Source: Chlamydoabsidia padenii (taxonomy: Eukaryota; Mucoromycota; Mucoromycetes; Mucorales; Cunninghamellaceae). From it: a stretch of 64,000 bases of DNA. This document shows, in pieces, positions 37,222 through 49,241 of the stretch; the stretch's first letter is position 1; every line of letters starts with the position of its first letter. The stretch spans positions 62,001 to 126,000 of the forward strand of contig JAIWND010000031.1 in NCBI GenBank assembly GCA_025330725.1, given 5' to 3'. A model generated the notes under the pieces. That model had not been told where the DNA came from, did no database searches, and worked only from the letters and a program-made list of their open reading frames with translations. Position numbers and translations under genes: made by a program.

Positions 37222-37966
37222 TTTGATAGATGATTGGTTGTATTTTTACTTTATATTGTCTTTTTGTTGTTACATTAGCTCTCTTCTTTTGATCTTATTA
37301 TATTATGTTTTTAACAGGGGCTGTTGTACAGTACCTTGTCTCTCTTCCTCTTACTCTTTTTTTTTAGTTTAGTAATAGTAAACTAATAAAGTAATCTTGT
37401 ATACTTAATCTCTACGTTTATTGTCCATTGATTTGAATGGAAACATTGTATTATGCAATCTTTTGTAAAGTAGCAATTTTATTATCGGAGCTCGAAGAGA
37501 CGGAATCATTTCTGCATGATCATTCATCACTACCACGGGTTATACACACAGTTAAAGGACAAATAAAGTGATTCGTGCGGTTTTTAAACTTAATAAAGCT
37601 TTTCAGGTAAGATGCTTATAGTCAACCATATTATGGGTAAAGTTCTTTTAATGATGCATTCTGAAAAGTGCATCAATGTTTTGAAGTATTCTGTACCTTA
37701 TTTAAACAAAAACAGAATTAGACCATTCCCCCTTTTTTTTCAGCCCCACCACAGTGTCATCTACATTTTTTTTGAAGGCGGCGCTATAAAAATGAGAAGG
37801 CGGCATAACATTATTCAACCCCGACTATAATTTCGCGTTTTGTTTACAAAAACAAAAGCTTTTTTATTTTGTTTTTCTTTCTCTTCCCTCATTCTCACTC
37901 TGCAATTCACGATACCTATTTTTTGAAAACAACCACAATAACAATCTTATAACATCTTTTAACAAT
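37222..37966. other. Intergenic region between subtilisin 1 and the repeat-bearing gene
   Basis: No gene is supported. A motif variant TTATTCAACCCCGACTATAA at 37811-37830 sits about 140 bp before the next start codon, followed by a T-rich leader. Confidence 0.5.
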
Positions 37967-38861
37967 ATGAAAATAGCTGAATACGAATCACACTTGAACA
38001 AAAACCTTGACTTTCCCATTGACATGAGTGGTATGCAATTGCCTTTGGTTGTCAACATTCCTTTAGTTTCAAGTAATCAACTGCCACTTCAATCAGCTCC
38101 TGTTGGCTTCTTTGTAAGTTGAACAAAAAACTGAACTACTTTAACTCATTGTCTTTTTTTTTTTTTTTTTTTTTAAAAAAAAACATGTTTTAATATAGAG
38201 CCGGTTATGGTCTGGAATGGGGTCTATCTACAATAACATATTTGGAAGCAAAACACCATCAAACGGGATCGATATCGACCTTAAAGATCGTATTCCAAAC
38301 CCTGACTTTTTCTGGCCCTTGCCAATTAACAATGACACTAATAAGGAAAACACCGATCCTACAAAGCCATCAGATCACCAAATCAGAACCAACAACCACT
38401 CCAGCGACAAGCAATCAGATAACGAAACCATACCCATCAGCAAACAATGGCTTTGCGACTGCACCAACAATGACTCTGGCGCCAACAAGAGGAAAAATGC
38501 AAATGAACACAATGCATTTGCCAGCAACAAGCAATCAAATAACGAAACCATACCCATCAGCAAACAGTGGCTTTGCGACTGCACCAACAATGACTCTGGC
38601 ACCAACAAGAGGAAAAATGCAAATGAACAGGATGCATTTGCCAGCAACAAACGACGACACGTTGATCGTATCACCCAGAACACAAGCAATAACAACAAGA
38701 GAAAGACTGAAGACGGGCTCGACAATGGTGGTACCAACAAACGACACTGTACGGAAAACAGTAATACTCGTACGATTCATAATAACAGCAAGAGGAAGAG
38801 CTTGGGTGATGGTGAGCAGTCAGGATGTGGTACCAGTAAACGACGACGCAGATCAGTATAA
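37967..38861 (+). CDS. Unrecognised basic, Asn-rich protein with an internal 40-residue tandem repeat
   Basis: Two exons (37967-38113, 38199-38861) encode 269 aa. The N-terminal 75 residues are ordered-looking (DMSGMQLPLVVNIPL and FSRLWSGMGSIYNNIFGSK). The rest is Asn/Lys-rich and hydrophilic. It contains two near-identical 40-residue units, each with NETIPISKQWLCDCTNNDSG and NKRKNANE, then Arg/Lys clusters (NKRRH, NNKRKTED, TSKRRRRSV) that could act as nuclear localisation signals. No family match is known to me. It sits between two subtilisin paralogues on the same strand. The +1-shifted frame is also open for 250 codons because the repeat length is a multiple of three, but the listed frame is the one that splices to exon 1. 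Confidence 0.6.
38401..38640 (+). repeat. Two tandem 120-bp units inside the coding exon
   Basis: Unit 1 is 38401-38520 and unit 2 is 38521-38640. They differ at only 6 of 120 positions, 5 of which change the amino acid. A ten-base third start follows at 38641. Confidence 0.95.
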
Positions 38862-40220
38862 CAACCAGCATCAACACTACCTAACGACTATACCAACCAA
38901 CATTATTGTCATGAAAAAAAAAAAAAAAAAAAAAAAAAAAACTAGTACCCATCAAACTGCTACTATCACAAAATCATATTTAAAAAGCCATTAGTATCTT
39001 GATCGGCGGCATTTTGACCAATCTATCATACAGTATTACCACAACTACTATTCAATCGGCCTTAGTACGTAGTTTACATCAAATACATAGTCTGTATATT
39101 AAGTACTCCTCATCAAATAGTTTATACCAAGTACTCCACACATATTAAACAATACATATTAAATAGTTTATGTCAATCATTTGGTAAATAAAAAAATACT
39201 TTATTTAGACTTGATCATATATTATAATCACTTTGTACATAAATAAACATACTTGATTATCTATGTTGTGTGTTTACCCACACTCTCTTCATCCTTTACT
39301 ACTCACTTGTGAATTCAAATCCCGACTTCTATACACAGTACTGTACTTTGATTCAAAAGTGTCTTTTTCCAAGGTATATGATCAAAATCAAAATATAAAC
39401 CAAGCTAATTAAATGGACACTGTAATTGATTCAACCTTTGGATGCCCCTGTTTTAAAGATCACATCACTTTGATAAATGTAAAAGTCTTTATATCTGACA
39501 ATCGGAAAGAAGCCTTTTCCCGTCCTCTTCGCTTCCTATCCATATTCAAGCAGCCACTTTTTGAGCATAACTAGAATAAGATTGACTTTGTAGCTGCGAT
39601 GGTGGCATTTTTATTTTTATTTTTTGCTCGTACGGTCGCACCAAACGCATTTGGGTGAAAAGTAATATGCAGCAAGGTGGCGGCGTTTTAATTCAAAGAC
39701 CGCTCCTTGGAGTGTCAACTCTTTTCTTGTGATGTTGAAACGAAACCATCCTCGAGTTGTATCGATAAGAATGATAAATCAAAGAATCTATTCGGTGATG
39801 TGATAGAAACAAGGAAGGTGCTCAGTGACACACTGTCAACCCCATAAACAAAGATGCCTACCAAGGTTGACAGGTGAGCAAGTCATCGTACTTGACCTAG
39901 ATAATAATAGATTGGTTTCCGCCCTTAATGTCTCTAGCCACACTTTGACGGAATTAAAATAAAGTGGTGTTCAGCAAGTCGGTTGATGAACTTTAAGGGG
40001 CGGTCCAAGCCCGTATTTCGTTCCAGGTAAGTGTATAATAAGGAAAAAGGCTGCGAAATCCGTACAAGCCAATATCATCGGATAAATCACCCAGCCCCAC
40101 TAGCGTTATGGTAAGCCTTTTGCCACTCTGTTGAGTATGGGTATATAAAGACTTGACTTTATGAAAATCAAAAATAATCTAATCTTCTCATTTTCAAATC
40201 CCGCATTTTACTTCAAAAAC
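38862..40220. other. Intergenic region, about 1.36 kb, upstream of subtilisin 2
   Basis: Contains a 28-nt A tract (38914-38941), short AT-rich direct repeats (AAATAGTTTAT twice, near 39115 and 39160; AAGTACTC twice), a motif copy at 39311-39325, a TATATAAA box at 40142-40149 and a motif copy at 40190-40203 just 18 bp before the start codon. No gene is seen. Confidence 0.55.
40142..40149 (+). promoter_or_regulatory. TATA-like box of the second subtilisin gene
   Basis: TATATAAA about 75 bp before the ATG at 40221, with the recurrent motif between the two. Confidence 0.5.
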
Positions 40221-43200
40221 ATGAAACTCGCCCCTTTTCTCCTTTCTTTCTTCTCTACATTCTTCCTCTTTTCATTATTTCTTACCAATGTTGAAGGCAG
40301 ACTTAATCATCACAAGGTCAAGTCTTCTATAAACAAGCACACTTTGATAGAAGGGCGGTACATTGTTGAACTCACTCACCAAGACAATGTGGCTCACTTT
40401 GTTAAACTACTCACTACCACTTTTGGTGATCGCATCAACATTAAGCAACAATTTACTCATCCGGTATTCAGTGGTGTATCCTTTAGCTTGGCCTCTTCGT
40501 ATATGGTGCCTCAACATGAAAACCTGCTACGATCCATATTTGATCAAGTTAACGTTATGTCTGTCTACCCTTCACATCGGGTGAGTGCTCCCACGCTTGC
40601 GTCTGCGCCGATGGAAATCAGCAGTATTAGCAAGGCAGTATTCGATACTGTCTCTCCTCATCATCTCACTCAAGTCGATCGTGTCCACAAAGAGCTGAAA
40701 CATACTGGAAAAGGCATCCTCATTGGTATCATTGATTCTGGTGTGGATTATTACCACCCAGCTCTTGGTGGTGGTTTTGGTAAAGGCTTCAAGGTAATTT
40801 ACATACTCTTTTTATTTTTATTTTTGTTAAAATCAAACTGCTCAACTTTTTTTTTTTTTTTTTTTCTCCTCTTAGGTTCGTTATGGTGCTGATTTGGTTG
40901 GCGATGCTTATAATACTACCGCTGAAGAGCCAACGATAAAGCCTGGTCCCACACCTCTTGACAATTGCGGTCCCGAAACTGGATCTGTTGGTAAGCCGAA
41001 AGAAGAAGAAAAAAATGGATACACTTAACTTGACATTCTTTACTTGTTTTGACTTTTGTTAGGTCATGGAACTCATGTTGCAGGAATCATTGCTGGAAAA
41101 TCTGATGTAAGTCGTTAAATTGGCATATCAAGGTAAACTTACTCATTCCACTTTATGGATTCATATTTAATAGAACTTTACGGGTGTTGCTCCTGATGCG
41201 ACATTGGCGGCCTGGCGAATCTTTGGGTGCAGTGGTGGTGTAGACGACGATATTATTGTCCAAGCCTTATTGAAAGCCGAAGAAGCAGGGTGCGATATCA
41301 TTAATCTCAGCATTGGTGGGCCCAGTGGCTGGTCTGAATCCATTGGATCAGTTGTGGCCTCTCGTATTGCTAAAAAGGGTGTACATGGTAATAAAAGAGA
41401 CAAAACATGCTATGATCAACTATCAACTAATATCATTTTTTCCACTTCATAGTCATTTTGGCCGGGGGCAATGAAGGTAGTACGCCTTTTACTATTGGTT
41501 CACCCGCTACTGGTGAAAACGTCGTGGCAGTTGCTTCCTTTGACAATGCTTATGACTTGTATTATCACTTTGAAGTCTCTGGCTCAAATAATCGCATAGG
41601 TAAACTACATATAAAGTCAATCATTTGCTCTATATGACTAATTCATTTGATCTTTATTTAGCTTTCCGTGTGTCCTCTGGAAATGGTAAAGTGTATCCCT
41701 CTTCCGAACTAATCATTGGAGACTACCACATTGGCATACTTGATACTGGGTGTACTGTGCCTGCATCTGTAAAAGGCAAATATGGTTTGGTTAAAGAAGG
41801 AGGATCCTGCTCTCTGAAAACAAAAGCAAGAAATCTCGCAGAGGCCGGTGCTCTTGGAATGGTGATCTACAGCGACGAAAATGAAACAGCCTACGAACCA
41901 GCAGCTCCTGATGCGTCTATTCCCGTTATTGGTATTGGCAAATCGTTTGGTGAAGCCTTGATGACCAGACTTGAAAAAGCGACTAAAAACGACAAACCTG
42001 TGGTGCTTACATTTCTTGAACAACTACCTGTACCTTTATCAACAGCAAAAACCGTGACCTACTTTTCTAGTGTAGGGGCTACTTATGAATTGGATCTTCG
42101 CCCTCATCTCGGTGCTATTGGTGGACACGTTTACTCAACATTACCTCGCAAATTGGGTAGCTGGGGGCTCATGTCAGGCACCAGTATGGCATCTCCTTAT
42201 ATGGCTGGCTCGGTGGCACTTTACTTGAACTCTCTTGGAAAAGGAAAACAAGTCAGTGCAAAGGTGTTGCGTGAACAATTCCAAAACTATGCTTACAGGG
42301 CTGTGGCGAAAAATGGTGATAAAGATTTGGATTCTCCTCTTCGCCAAGGTGCTGGTTTGATTCAAGGTAAAGAAAGAAAGAAAAAAAAAACAAAGATGGG
42401 ATATGGAAGAAATGGTCATTTTGCTAATTTGCCTTGTATACATAGTTTACGACACGATCACACAAGCTGCCCATGTCTCTCCCGGTTATATTAGTTTCAA
42501 CGACACATCCTCCAACAACTACAAGACTCATACATTATCAATCACAAATCATGGTCATGATATGGTCTCCTACCAGGTGATCAACAATGTCTCTCTCAGT
42601 GTACTACCCTACGATCTTAAATTGGATGGATACGCCTACTCGGAACCGATCAACTTTACCAAGTCTGCTGCCAAACTACGGCTGTCAAGAAAAACCATTC
42701 GACTTGCTCCTGGAAAGACTGCACAAGTGACGGTTTCGGTGATTCCTCCTGATGTCGATCCAAAACAGCACATCATGTACGGTGGCTTTGTCCAGTTTAA
42801 ATCATCCAACAAAAAGATCAGTCAAGACATCTCGGTGCCATATTTCGGTGTGGTTGGACGACAAAAAGAGTTGCCACTATTCGATGAGGACACACCATTT
42901 ATCATCAACTCTAGCCAAAACCCCGTTGCTTACGATGAAGATGACAATACTTTTATTCTTAGATGCAAAAAAACCTACAACAGTACCACGGTACCTAATC
43001 TGGTTTTCCGTTTACTGACCGGCACCCGTTTACTGGAATTCGAACTGGTGGATCTGCCAACTGATCAAGTGATTGGGAACATCTTGCCAACAATGACCTA
43101 TCAACCCCGAAGCACATTGGATTTGACTATGCAAAAGTACTCGTACCCTGTGGATGGCACCTACCTTCCCAAAGGTGTTGATGAGGACAGCGAAAATGCC

Positions 43201-43323
43201 GTTACGACTATTCCTCGTGGTCAATACAAAATCCGTGTCAAGGCACTTCGTCTTTTTGGCGATCCCAAGAAGAATAATGACTTTGAAATTTGGGAATCTG
43301 GAAACATCAAGGTGGTGGATTGA
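40221..43323 (+). CDS. Secreted subtilisin-like serine protease (S8A, Vpr/PrtS-like), copy 2
   Basis: Tandem paralogue of the gene at 34116, with the same seven-exon arrangement. A start at 40221 gives a clean signal peptide (MKLAPFLLSFFSTFFLFSLF); an upstream in-frame ATG at 40161 would spoil it. The propeptide (EGRYIVELTHQDNVAHF) is followed by the catalytic triad: Asp in GIIDSGVDYYHP, His in GHGTHVAG, Ser in SGTSMASPYMAG. The oxyanion Asn is in LAGGNEGST. The protease-associated insert is more diverged (YGLVKEGGSCSLKTKARNLA). The C-terminal Fn3-like domain ends FGDPKKNNDFEIWESGNIKV. Triad conservation suggests an active secreted protease. Divergence is highest in the insert and propeptide, which may mean a changed specificity. 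Confidence 0.93.
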
Positions 43324-43575
43324 TTTGATGTGAATTGTAGTATAGTATATTGTATTTGTATGTAATATATAGTGGTAGATTAGATGTGGATATTGTTTAA
43401 AACATTGATAATAAAGGGGCGATGATTTATATTATAACATCAATTTTACAATATTCTCATTCGATTGAAATAAAAGTTATAGGTATTCAAAACCAGGTTC
43501 AATACGCACCAGATCCCAAATGGAACTCCGATTCATGTAAAATGGTAACTGGCGTTAATTTATTGAAAAAGTGAA

Positions 43576-44479
43576 TCAGTTGTCTTTTTTCAATGAACTA
43601 AAGTAATTAACAAGATTAGGACGTTGAGTAAATGCTTGGATAAAGTTTGCAACGTTAGGATAGTCCTACAAAAAAAAAAAAGTCCCATGTATTAGAACCA
43701 GGTAACAGCACATTTGTCTGTCATATATACCTTTTGAATTAGATCATAATGATCCCTCAAAGCAAAGTTATCATCATCGATCATGTGGTAAACAAGAAAA
43801 TCGGCATAGGATATCTAAAATAAACACCTCACAATCAGTAAAAGGTCTTTTCACTATTCTTACCACATACATTTTCACCCAAGACATAAGGCCCAGTTTT
43901 GTTTTGGGCATAAATGGTATCGTACGCTGCCAAGTACTTTATGGTATCCTTTTCAAAATGTTCTTGCAATTTTTCCTTATCAGTACTTTTAAACAAGGGA
44001 CCATAGGATCCAAAATGATCTCTAAAAATGTCAGATACTACATCCAAAAGATACTCCTCTTCATCATTGGCTCCTCGGTATTTTCCTAATCAAGGGAGGG
44101 GGGTGGTCAATATTTATATCCCGCTTTACCCGACATCAACCTACCAAGTCGTTTGCTGAGATAACGAAGGGCAGGTACCGTCTTATTGTAGACTTTTCCA
44201 TCTATTTCAACAAAAGGCATGGTTGCATGAGCGACTTTTTTATTCTCGATCAAGTCTTTTTTCAAAGCAGGCCATTCGGATCCCTCGTGACGGATATAGG
44301 TGAATTCAATTCCTGCATCTCTCAAGAAGAGATTCAAGTTCTCGCCCCAGGCTGCAGTGGCTATGTAGATGAAGGAAAAGACAGATCAATCATCAGGATC
44401 CATATAGTAGTATCATTCAGACTTACATGGTTTCCCTTGGATATCAAAGTAATGAAGAGTAGCGGTGGTAAAAGCCATT
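43576..44479 (-). CDS. Glutathione S-transferase family protein
   Basis: Five exons from ATG 44479. The N-terminal thioredoxin-like domain begins MAFTTATLHYFDIQGKPSTA, with the Tyr of LHYFDI at the usual catalytic position for sigma/mu-like enzymes. MPFVEIDGKVYNKTVPALRY is the glutathione-binding cis-Pro region (the usual SxA becomes TVPA). The helical C-terminal domain includes GPYVLGENISYADFLVYHMI, with the N-capping box and Asp (SxADF) typical of GSTs. Length is about 225 aa. It likely conjugates glutathione to electrophiles in the cytosol; the substrate is unknown. Confidence 0.83.
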
Positions 44480-44792
44480 TGTTAATGTGAAGTGATGTGA
44501 AAAGAAGAAGAAGGAAAAGCGATCCACCCCCTTTTTATAAGCTCACGAGACCTGATTACGACAGTAGTGTCGTAATATGTTGCAACTTGTATTAGTAAGG
44601 ATGTGCTTATAAATCAAAAAGTGGAGGCGCAGCCATCATGTTTATGCAGGCGTATTTTGTAACATTTATGTAACAGATGAAAACTAATCACACACACACA
44701 CAAGATAGACCATTTAATATGTTTATTGAATACTGCGTTTATTAATGACAACAATAAATATGATAAACTATAACTAAACCTATATAATTTTT

Positions 44793-45671
44793 TTAAGATC
44801 TGGGCTTTTCCTTCTTTTCCTTGTAGAGGGCAATGAGAGCAACACCAGCGACCTTGACGACCTTGAAGCGGACACCAGGAATATCACCAATAGCGCGACC
44901 CTTACGACCGAAACCAGCAATCAAGACTTCGTCGTTTTCATCAACATAGTTCAAACAACCATCGTTGGGGACGAAAGCAGTGACCTTCTTACCGTTCTTG
45001 ATCAATTGGACACGGACACACTTACGGATAGCAGAGTTAGGTTGTTTGGCTTCAACACCACTATATCACATAAAAAACAAACCAGTTAGTTAACCACCCC
45101 GCCTATACTCTTTTTATTTTATTTTTATTTTTATTTTTTTTTTGGGGGGGGAATTACATCTTTTCGAGGACAATGCCCTTAGCGTGAGAAGCACCACCAA
45201 AGGGGTTGGAGCGGAAAGCAGTACCCAAGGCACGCTTCTTGTATTGCTTATCAGCCCAGCGTTGTTCACGACGAGTGTTGCGCAACTTACGAGCGGCATT
45301 CAAACCGGAAGGTTGACCTATTCAAAATATAAAAGTATCAGTGTCGAATTATACCCGTTGTGGTAAAAGGAATGTCTCCACTATCATAAAATCATCGAGT
45401 CGAGGTTATTACTATTGTTGCTTGTCTTCTTTTTTTTTTTTCTTCTGTTGATGTATATACAGTTGAAGTTGTTATTGTTGCATGGTTGTTTATGTTGCAA
45501 AATCAGTTGAAGTTCTTAATGAGATGCTGCAAGTTATTGTCAAATCCGTGTTTTGTTAATCCATCCATCCATCCATCCATCCATCCATCCATCTGTTTAT
45601 ACATCCATCGTTTTTATATCGACATCATGATAGTGGAGAAGTTATAACGTCAATATGGTCCACTTACCCAT
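44793..45671 (-). CDS. RPS23: 40S ribosomal protein uS12 (RPS23)
   Basis: Decoding-centre protein of the small ribosomal subunit. The first coding exon is only 4 nt (ATGG, 45668-45671). After a 345-bp intron the frame continues [20 protein letters not shown]. Core motifs: [37 protein letters not shown] (with the Pro hydroxylated in many eukaryotes), [38 protein letters not shown], and the end KEKKEKPRS. Length of about 143 aa is normal. The long first intron holds a (CCAT)n microsatellite; long first introns are common in ribosomal protein genes of fungi. Confidence 0.97.
45559..45593. repeat. (CCAT)n microsatellite in RPS23 intron 1
   Basis: About eight and a half perfect ATCC/CCAT units. 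Confidence 0.9.
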
Positions 45672-47015
45672 ATTGTAAGATAATTTTTTGGAGGAGGAAG
45701 AAAAAGAAGAGAGAGGAAAATCAATAATTTAAGTATGTCTCAAATCCAGATACAATTCAAATCCCGACTTTTTAAGGAGGCAAAGTAAAATGACATTTCT
45801 ACATTGTTCATCAAGATAGAATCCTATTCATTACCCAAACCCATCAAAGGTATTAAGCATCACCTTTACAACTCTACCTTTACTACCTTACACCAATGTC
45901 AAATCAAACGGCTGTATGAAATCAAAAACGACTTTTTAATATAGAGGAGCCCTCGTATTCCTCCACAAAGCATCAAAAACATAGATGATTACTACATATT
46001 ATTTTGATGCTTTGAGTCCGTGAGTCCATATCGGGATGTGAATATACCTGGGAAAAGATATCATGCATGATTTGAGATTTTTGAATCAGCGATTTACATA
46101 CGACTGATAGGAAGTATTTTATATTATGAGAAGAGAAAGAATAAAGAAGCTTCTTTGATGTCATCAACAGCACTGCTTTGCTACCTCCTGAATGGGTCAA
46201 CATTTCATTGTTTCCTATTGGGATCAGTATGACGTTTCGATCTGCACCACGTCAATGGATCTCGGAAATCTTATGTGCTGCTCTTGGTTATCGTGTCACT
46301 GTACTTTCTCGAGCCCCTAATTACCAAAACGTTGATTTTGAATGCTATCTATGTGTTGGTGGTGGGACTCTATGCTTACTTGGCACTCAAATTGACAGGT
46401 GAACCACCCACCTCGCCTATCTCTGTAGGATTGACTTTATTGATGCGTGGAAGTATAGGTATGGCAAGCCTGGTCTAACTGGGTGAAAAGACTTTGGATT
46501 TTTTTTTCTTCAAACGTGAATTCCTCGTCGCATAGACTAATTCTGACCATGAAAGGGGGTTGGTCTATTCAAGAAATTCATGCAACATCTGAATTTTAAA
46601 TTTAAAACCCGACTTTGGGCGGGGGAATATGTTGGCCGTAAATTTCTGGCCAACTCGAGGGGGGAAAGGTTGGGCGAGAGTGATCCCGGGCGCATGATTA
46701 GGAAATTTCAGGCGCAATATGATATCTTACACTTGGATAAGAGGATGCTATATGTGTATTTTTTTTTTTAAAAAAAACACAAATACTGAAAGGGCTCACT
46801 ACATTGAATGAGTCATCATGCATGTCGGTGGATTTGTATTATGGTTACTGGATTTTAAGAAGGCGGGATTTTAAAACGTCTAAAGCCTTTATTTGCTTTC
46901 TTGGCCTTTTTTCTTTTCCTCGCTCTTTTTTCTCTTTTTCCTTAAAAAACAGACATTTATATAATGACTCTTCTTTACTTCTTCTTATACTCGGTTACAA
47001 CACAGCATTTGAAAG
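45672..47015. other. Intergenic region, about 1.34 kb, between RPS23 and the Atg27-like gene
   Basis: Motif copies at 45754-45767 (about 85 bp upstream of the RPS23 start) and 46601-46612. A hydrophobic open frame at 46275-46478 (with LNAIYVLVVGLYAYLALKL) has no start codon of its own and no recognisable partner exon, so it could be a gene remnant. Otherwise no gene is supported. Confidence 0.45.
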
Positions 47016-47644
47016 ATGACATTAGCTCTGGTCCTTTTGCTCGGTTTATCTTTTGTCACCATCTTGGTATCGGGTATTCAAGAATACTGCCTTCCAGGGT
47101 ACAAACCTAATGACAACTATCAACTTGACCTCTCTCCAATGAATAGGTAAGTACACAAAAGAAAAAAGAAGAAACAATCTTTGCTTTAACATTGTTTACA
47201 TTCATTTTGTAATGATCTAGGGACTTTATCATGGAAACACGGGCCAACACCAAACCATCGACCAAGATCACACGAACCCACGTCAATATCTGCAACTTTG
47301 TGACCAAACCTCCTATTACTTATGATGAAGACTTTTGCAAGGCCAATACAGTAAGTTGATCTTTTTATATATATTAAAGTCATCCAACATTCATGCTTTT
47401 TTCAAATGATAGTATGTTTGTCTTCGTTTGTACCACAAAAAAGGTGATGTGGAACGCTTGGACGAAGTTGAAGAATTAGCTGGTGATTACGAAGAGTAAG
47501 TCGTGATTAAAAAGTGCTGGTATATAAACAACTACTTACTAACCCCTTCGCTTTATAGCTCAAAACTGTCGCCTGAATTCAAGATTGCCTCTGAAAATCA
47601 TGATTTAACCACAGGTAAATGAAGGAAATGGTTGTCTTGATTTT

Positions 47645-47684
<40 letters not shown>

Positions 47685-48419
47685 GAATGTATAGACGGAG
47701 CCTTATTTGCACTCAAGCTACACGGCGGAAATGTGGATGGTAAGAAGCAAACTGTCATCATCACTTTGGAATGTGATAATAATGGATCTCATGTAAGTGG
47801 AGGATATAGTCTATGATATATTATATTAAACTATTGTGTGATATATATATATATATATAGAATAATCCTGATGGACCGGAGCTTATATCTGATGATGGAT
47901 ATGTCACAAAACTACATTGGAAAGTCGTCTTTGCCTGTGCGTAAGTAAACATTGAAAAAGGGAAAAGTGTTGTAGTAATACTAATATGGTTTATTTAGGT
48001 CAAAAGCTACCGAAAAATCACCATCGGCAAAACGACCATCCAGTAATATCGGTTTACCTGAATTAGGAGGTAAATTCACCATCAACCTGGTGTTCATTAT
48101 GTAAGTTAGTTATCATCAATACACAACAGAATAGTTGACTAATGACACTATTATAGCTTGGGGGTCTTGATGGTACTCTACTTTATTAGTGGCGCTATTT
48201 ATCATTACAGAATGTTTAATGCTCGTGGGATCGACCTGATACCTCATCGAGGTAAGTATCTCTTTACAAGAACGTGTCGATATATTTACCTGACTTTGTT
48301 TTGACACATACATAGACTTTTGGCTGGACTTGCCATACTTGGCGAAGGATATAATTGGCTACTTGCTGGAAGCTGTCATGTCTCATCGGCGGGCGAGAAA
48401 AGGCTATACGCCTGTCTAA
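47016..48419 (+). CDS. Atg27 / cation-dependent mannose-6-phosphate-receptor-like type I membrane protein
   Basis: Seven to eight exons from ATG 47016. A signal peptide (MTLALVLLLGLSFVTILVSG) is followed by a Cys-containing luminal MRH-like region (QEYCLPGYKPND, HVNICNFV, DEDFCKANTYVCLRLYHKKG, TVIITLECD, WKVVFACA). Then come one transmembrane helix (INLVFIILGVLMVLYFISGA) and a short cytosolic tail (PHRDFWLDLPYLAKDIIGYL) ending in KGYTPV. The PHxxFWxDLP tail motif is shared by Atg27 and M6P receptors. Atg27 works in Atg9 vesicle traffic between Golgi, endosome and vacuole. Sorting receptor and autophagy roles cannot be separated from sequence. Confidence 0.78.
47648..47683. repeat. 36-nt poly-T tract at an intron 3' end
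   Basis: T run inside an intron of the Atg27-like gene, just before the acceptor at about 47694; an extreme polypyrimidine tract. Confidence 0.85.
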
Positions 48420-49241
48420 AAGAACATACTCCATTGATATTATAATCTTCCCCCATCACTTTTTTTTAACATATGCCTAATCTTTACCTATATCTTTTTT
48501 TTATTTTTTTCATACTATTACTCTAAATTTAATAAAACAAATCATTGATATATGTATGTTGTGTGTGTATGAATGACATGGTAGACGTAAGGTTGCGCAT
48601 AACCAACTTCCTTGGGTAACTTGAATTTTTGGTCGAATAAGCGGAGGATGAAATATCAGTTAGTATTATGTGGGAAGTATGTGGTTTCCTTTTAATTTTC
48701 ACTTACCGTTGGCCGAAGCCCCGTACCCATGCATTGTCAAATTATAACGATCTTATACAGGACTTTGGCCATCATAGTTCGCATTAATGAGATGAAGCCT
48801 ACAGGAAGCCTCGGGCAACTTGCTTGATGGCGGGGATCAAATGTGTCTGCAGGCGGGATTTCGATACATACCTAAGTGAGGGAGCTATGTATCGAGTTTT
48901 GGGATCATATGTTTTTTTTTTTTTGTTGACCATCGAGAAGGATGGTGATTGGGAAGCTCTACGTGTTCCACACACTTTTCTCTTTGATCTGCCAATTTTT
49001 ACTTCAGGAACCATGTATGCAGATAAACAGGAATCCACCATGTTTCATCTAACCCAGACCCGTCACTCTAGTGCGGTAGTTTAAATATGAACCAATGAAA
49101 TAATAGGAAAATTTTTCCATAGGAGGTCCCGATATATAAATTTCTTTAGCCATTTCTCTTTTTTTCTTTTATTTTCCAATCCCTCCTTCCGCTGCCATAG
49201 GATTTTTTACTTGATAAAAAGAAGACCTTTTGCAGCTATAC
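48420..49241. other. Intergenic region upstream of the BZW gene
   Basis: Two inverted-orientation motif variants, 48831-48843 and 48854-48866, lie side by side. Open frames of 80-86 codons on both strands near 48800-49080 have no recognisable content. No gene is supported. Confidence 0.5.

Noticed and set aside
38242..38994. 250-codon frame overlapping the repeat-bearing gene in the next frame
   Set aside because: It stays open because the 120-bp repeat is a multiple of three. The other frame is the one that joins exon 1 in phase and ends in a nuclear-signal-like tail.
45559..45593. Telomere-like repeat
   Set aside because: The unit is CCAT, not a telomeric unit, and it lies within an intron of RPS23.
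46275..46478. Hydrophobic open frame that might be a membrane protein exon
   Set aside because: No start codon, no in-phase partner exon upstream (a stop lies just before it) and no recognised family; kept only as a possible remnant.
48799..49084. Overlapping 80-86 codon frames on both strands
   Set aside because: No recognisable domain, broken by T tracts, and no splice partners; probably chance frames.
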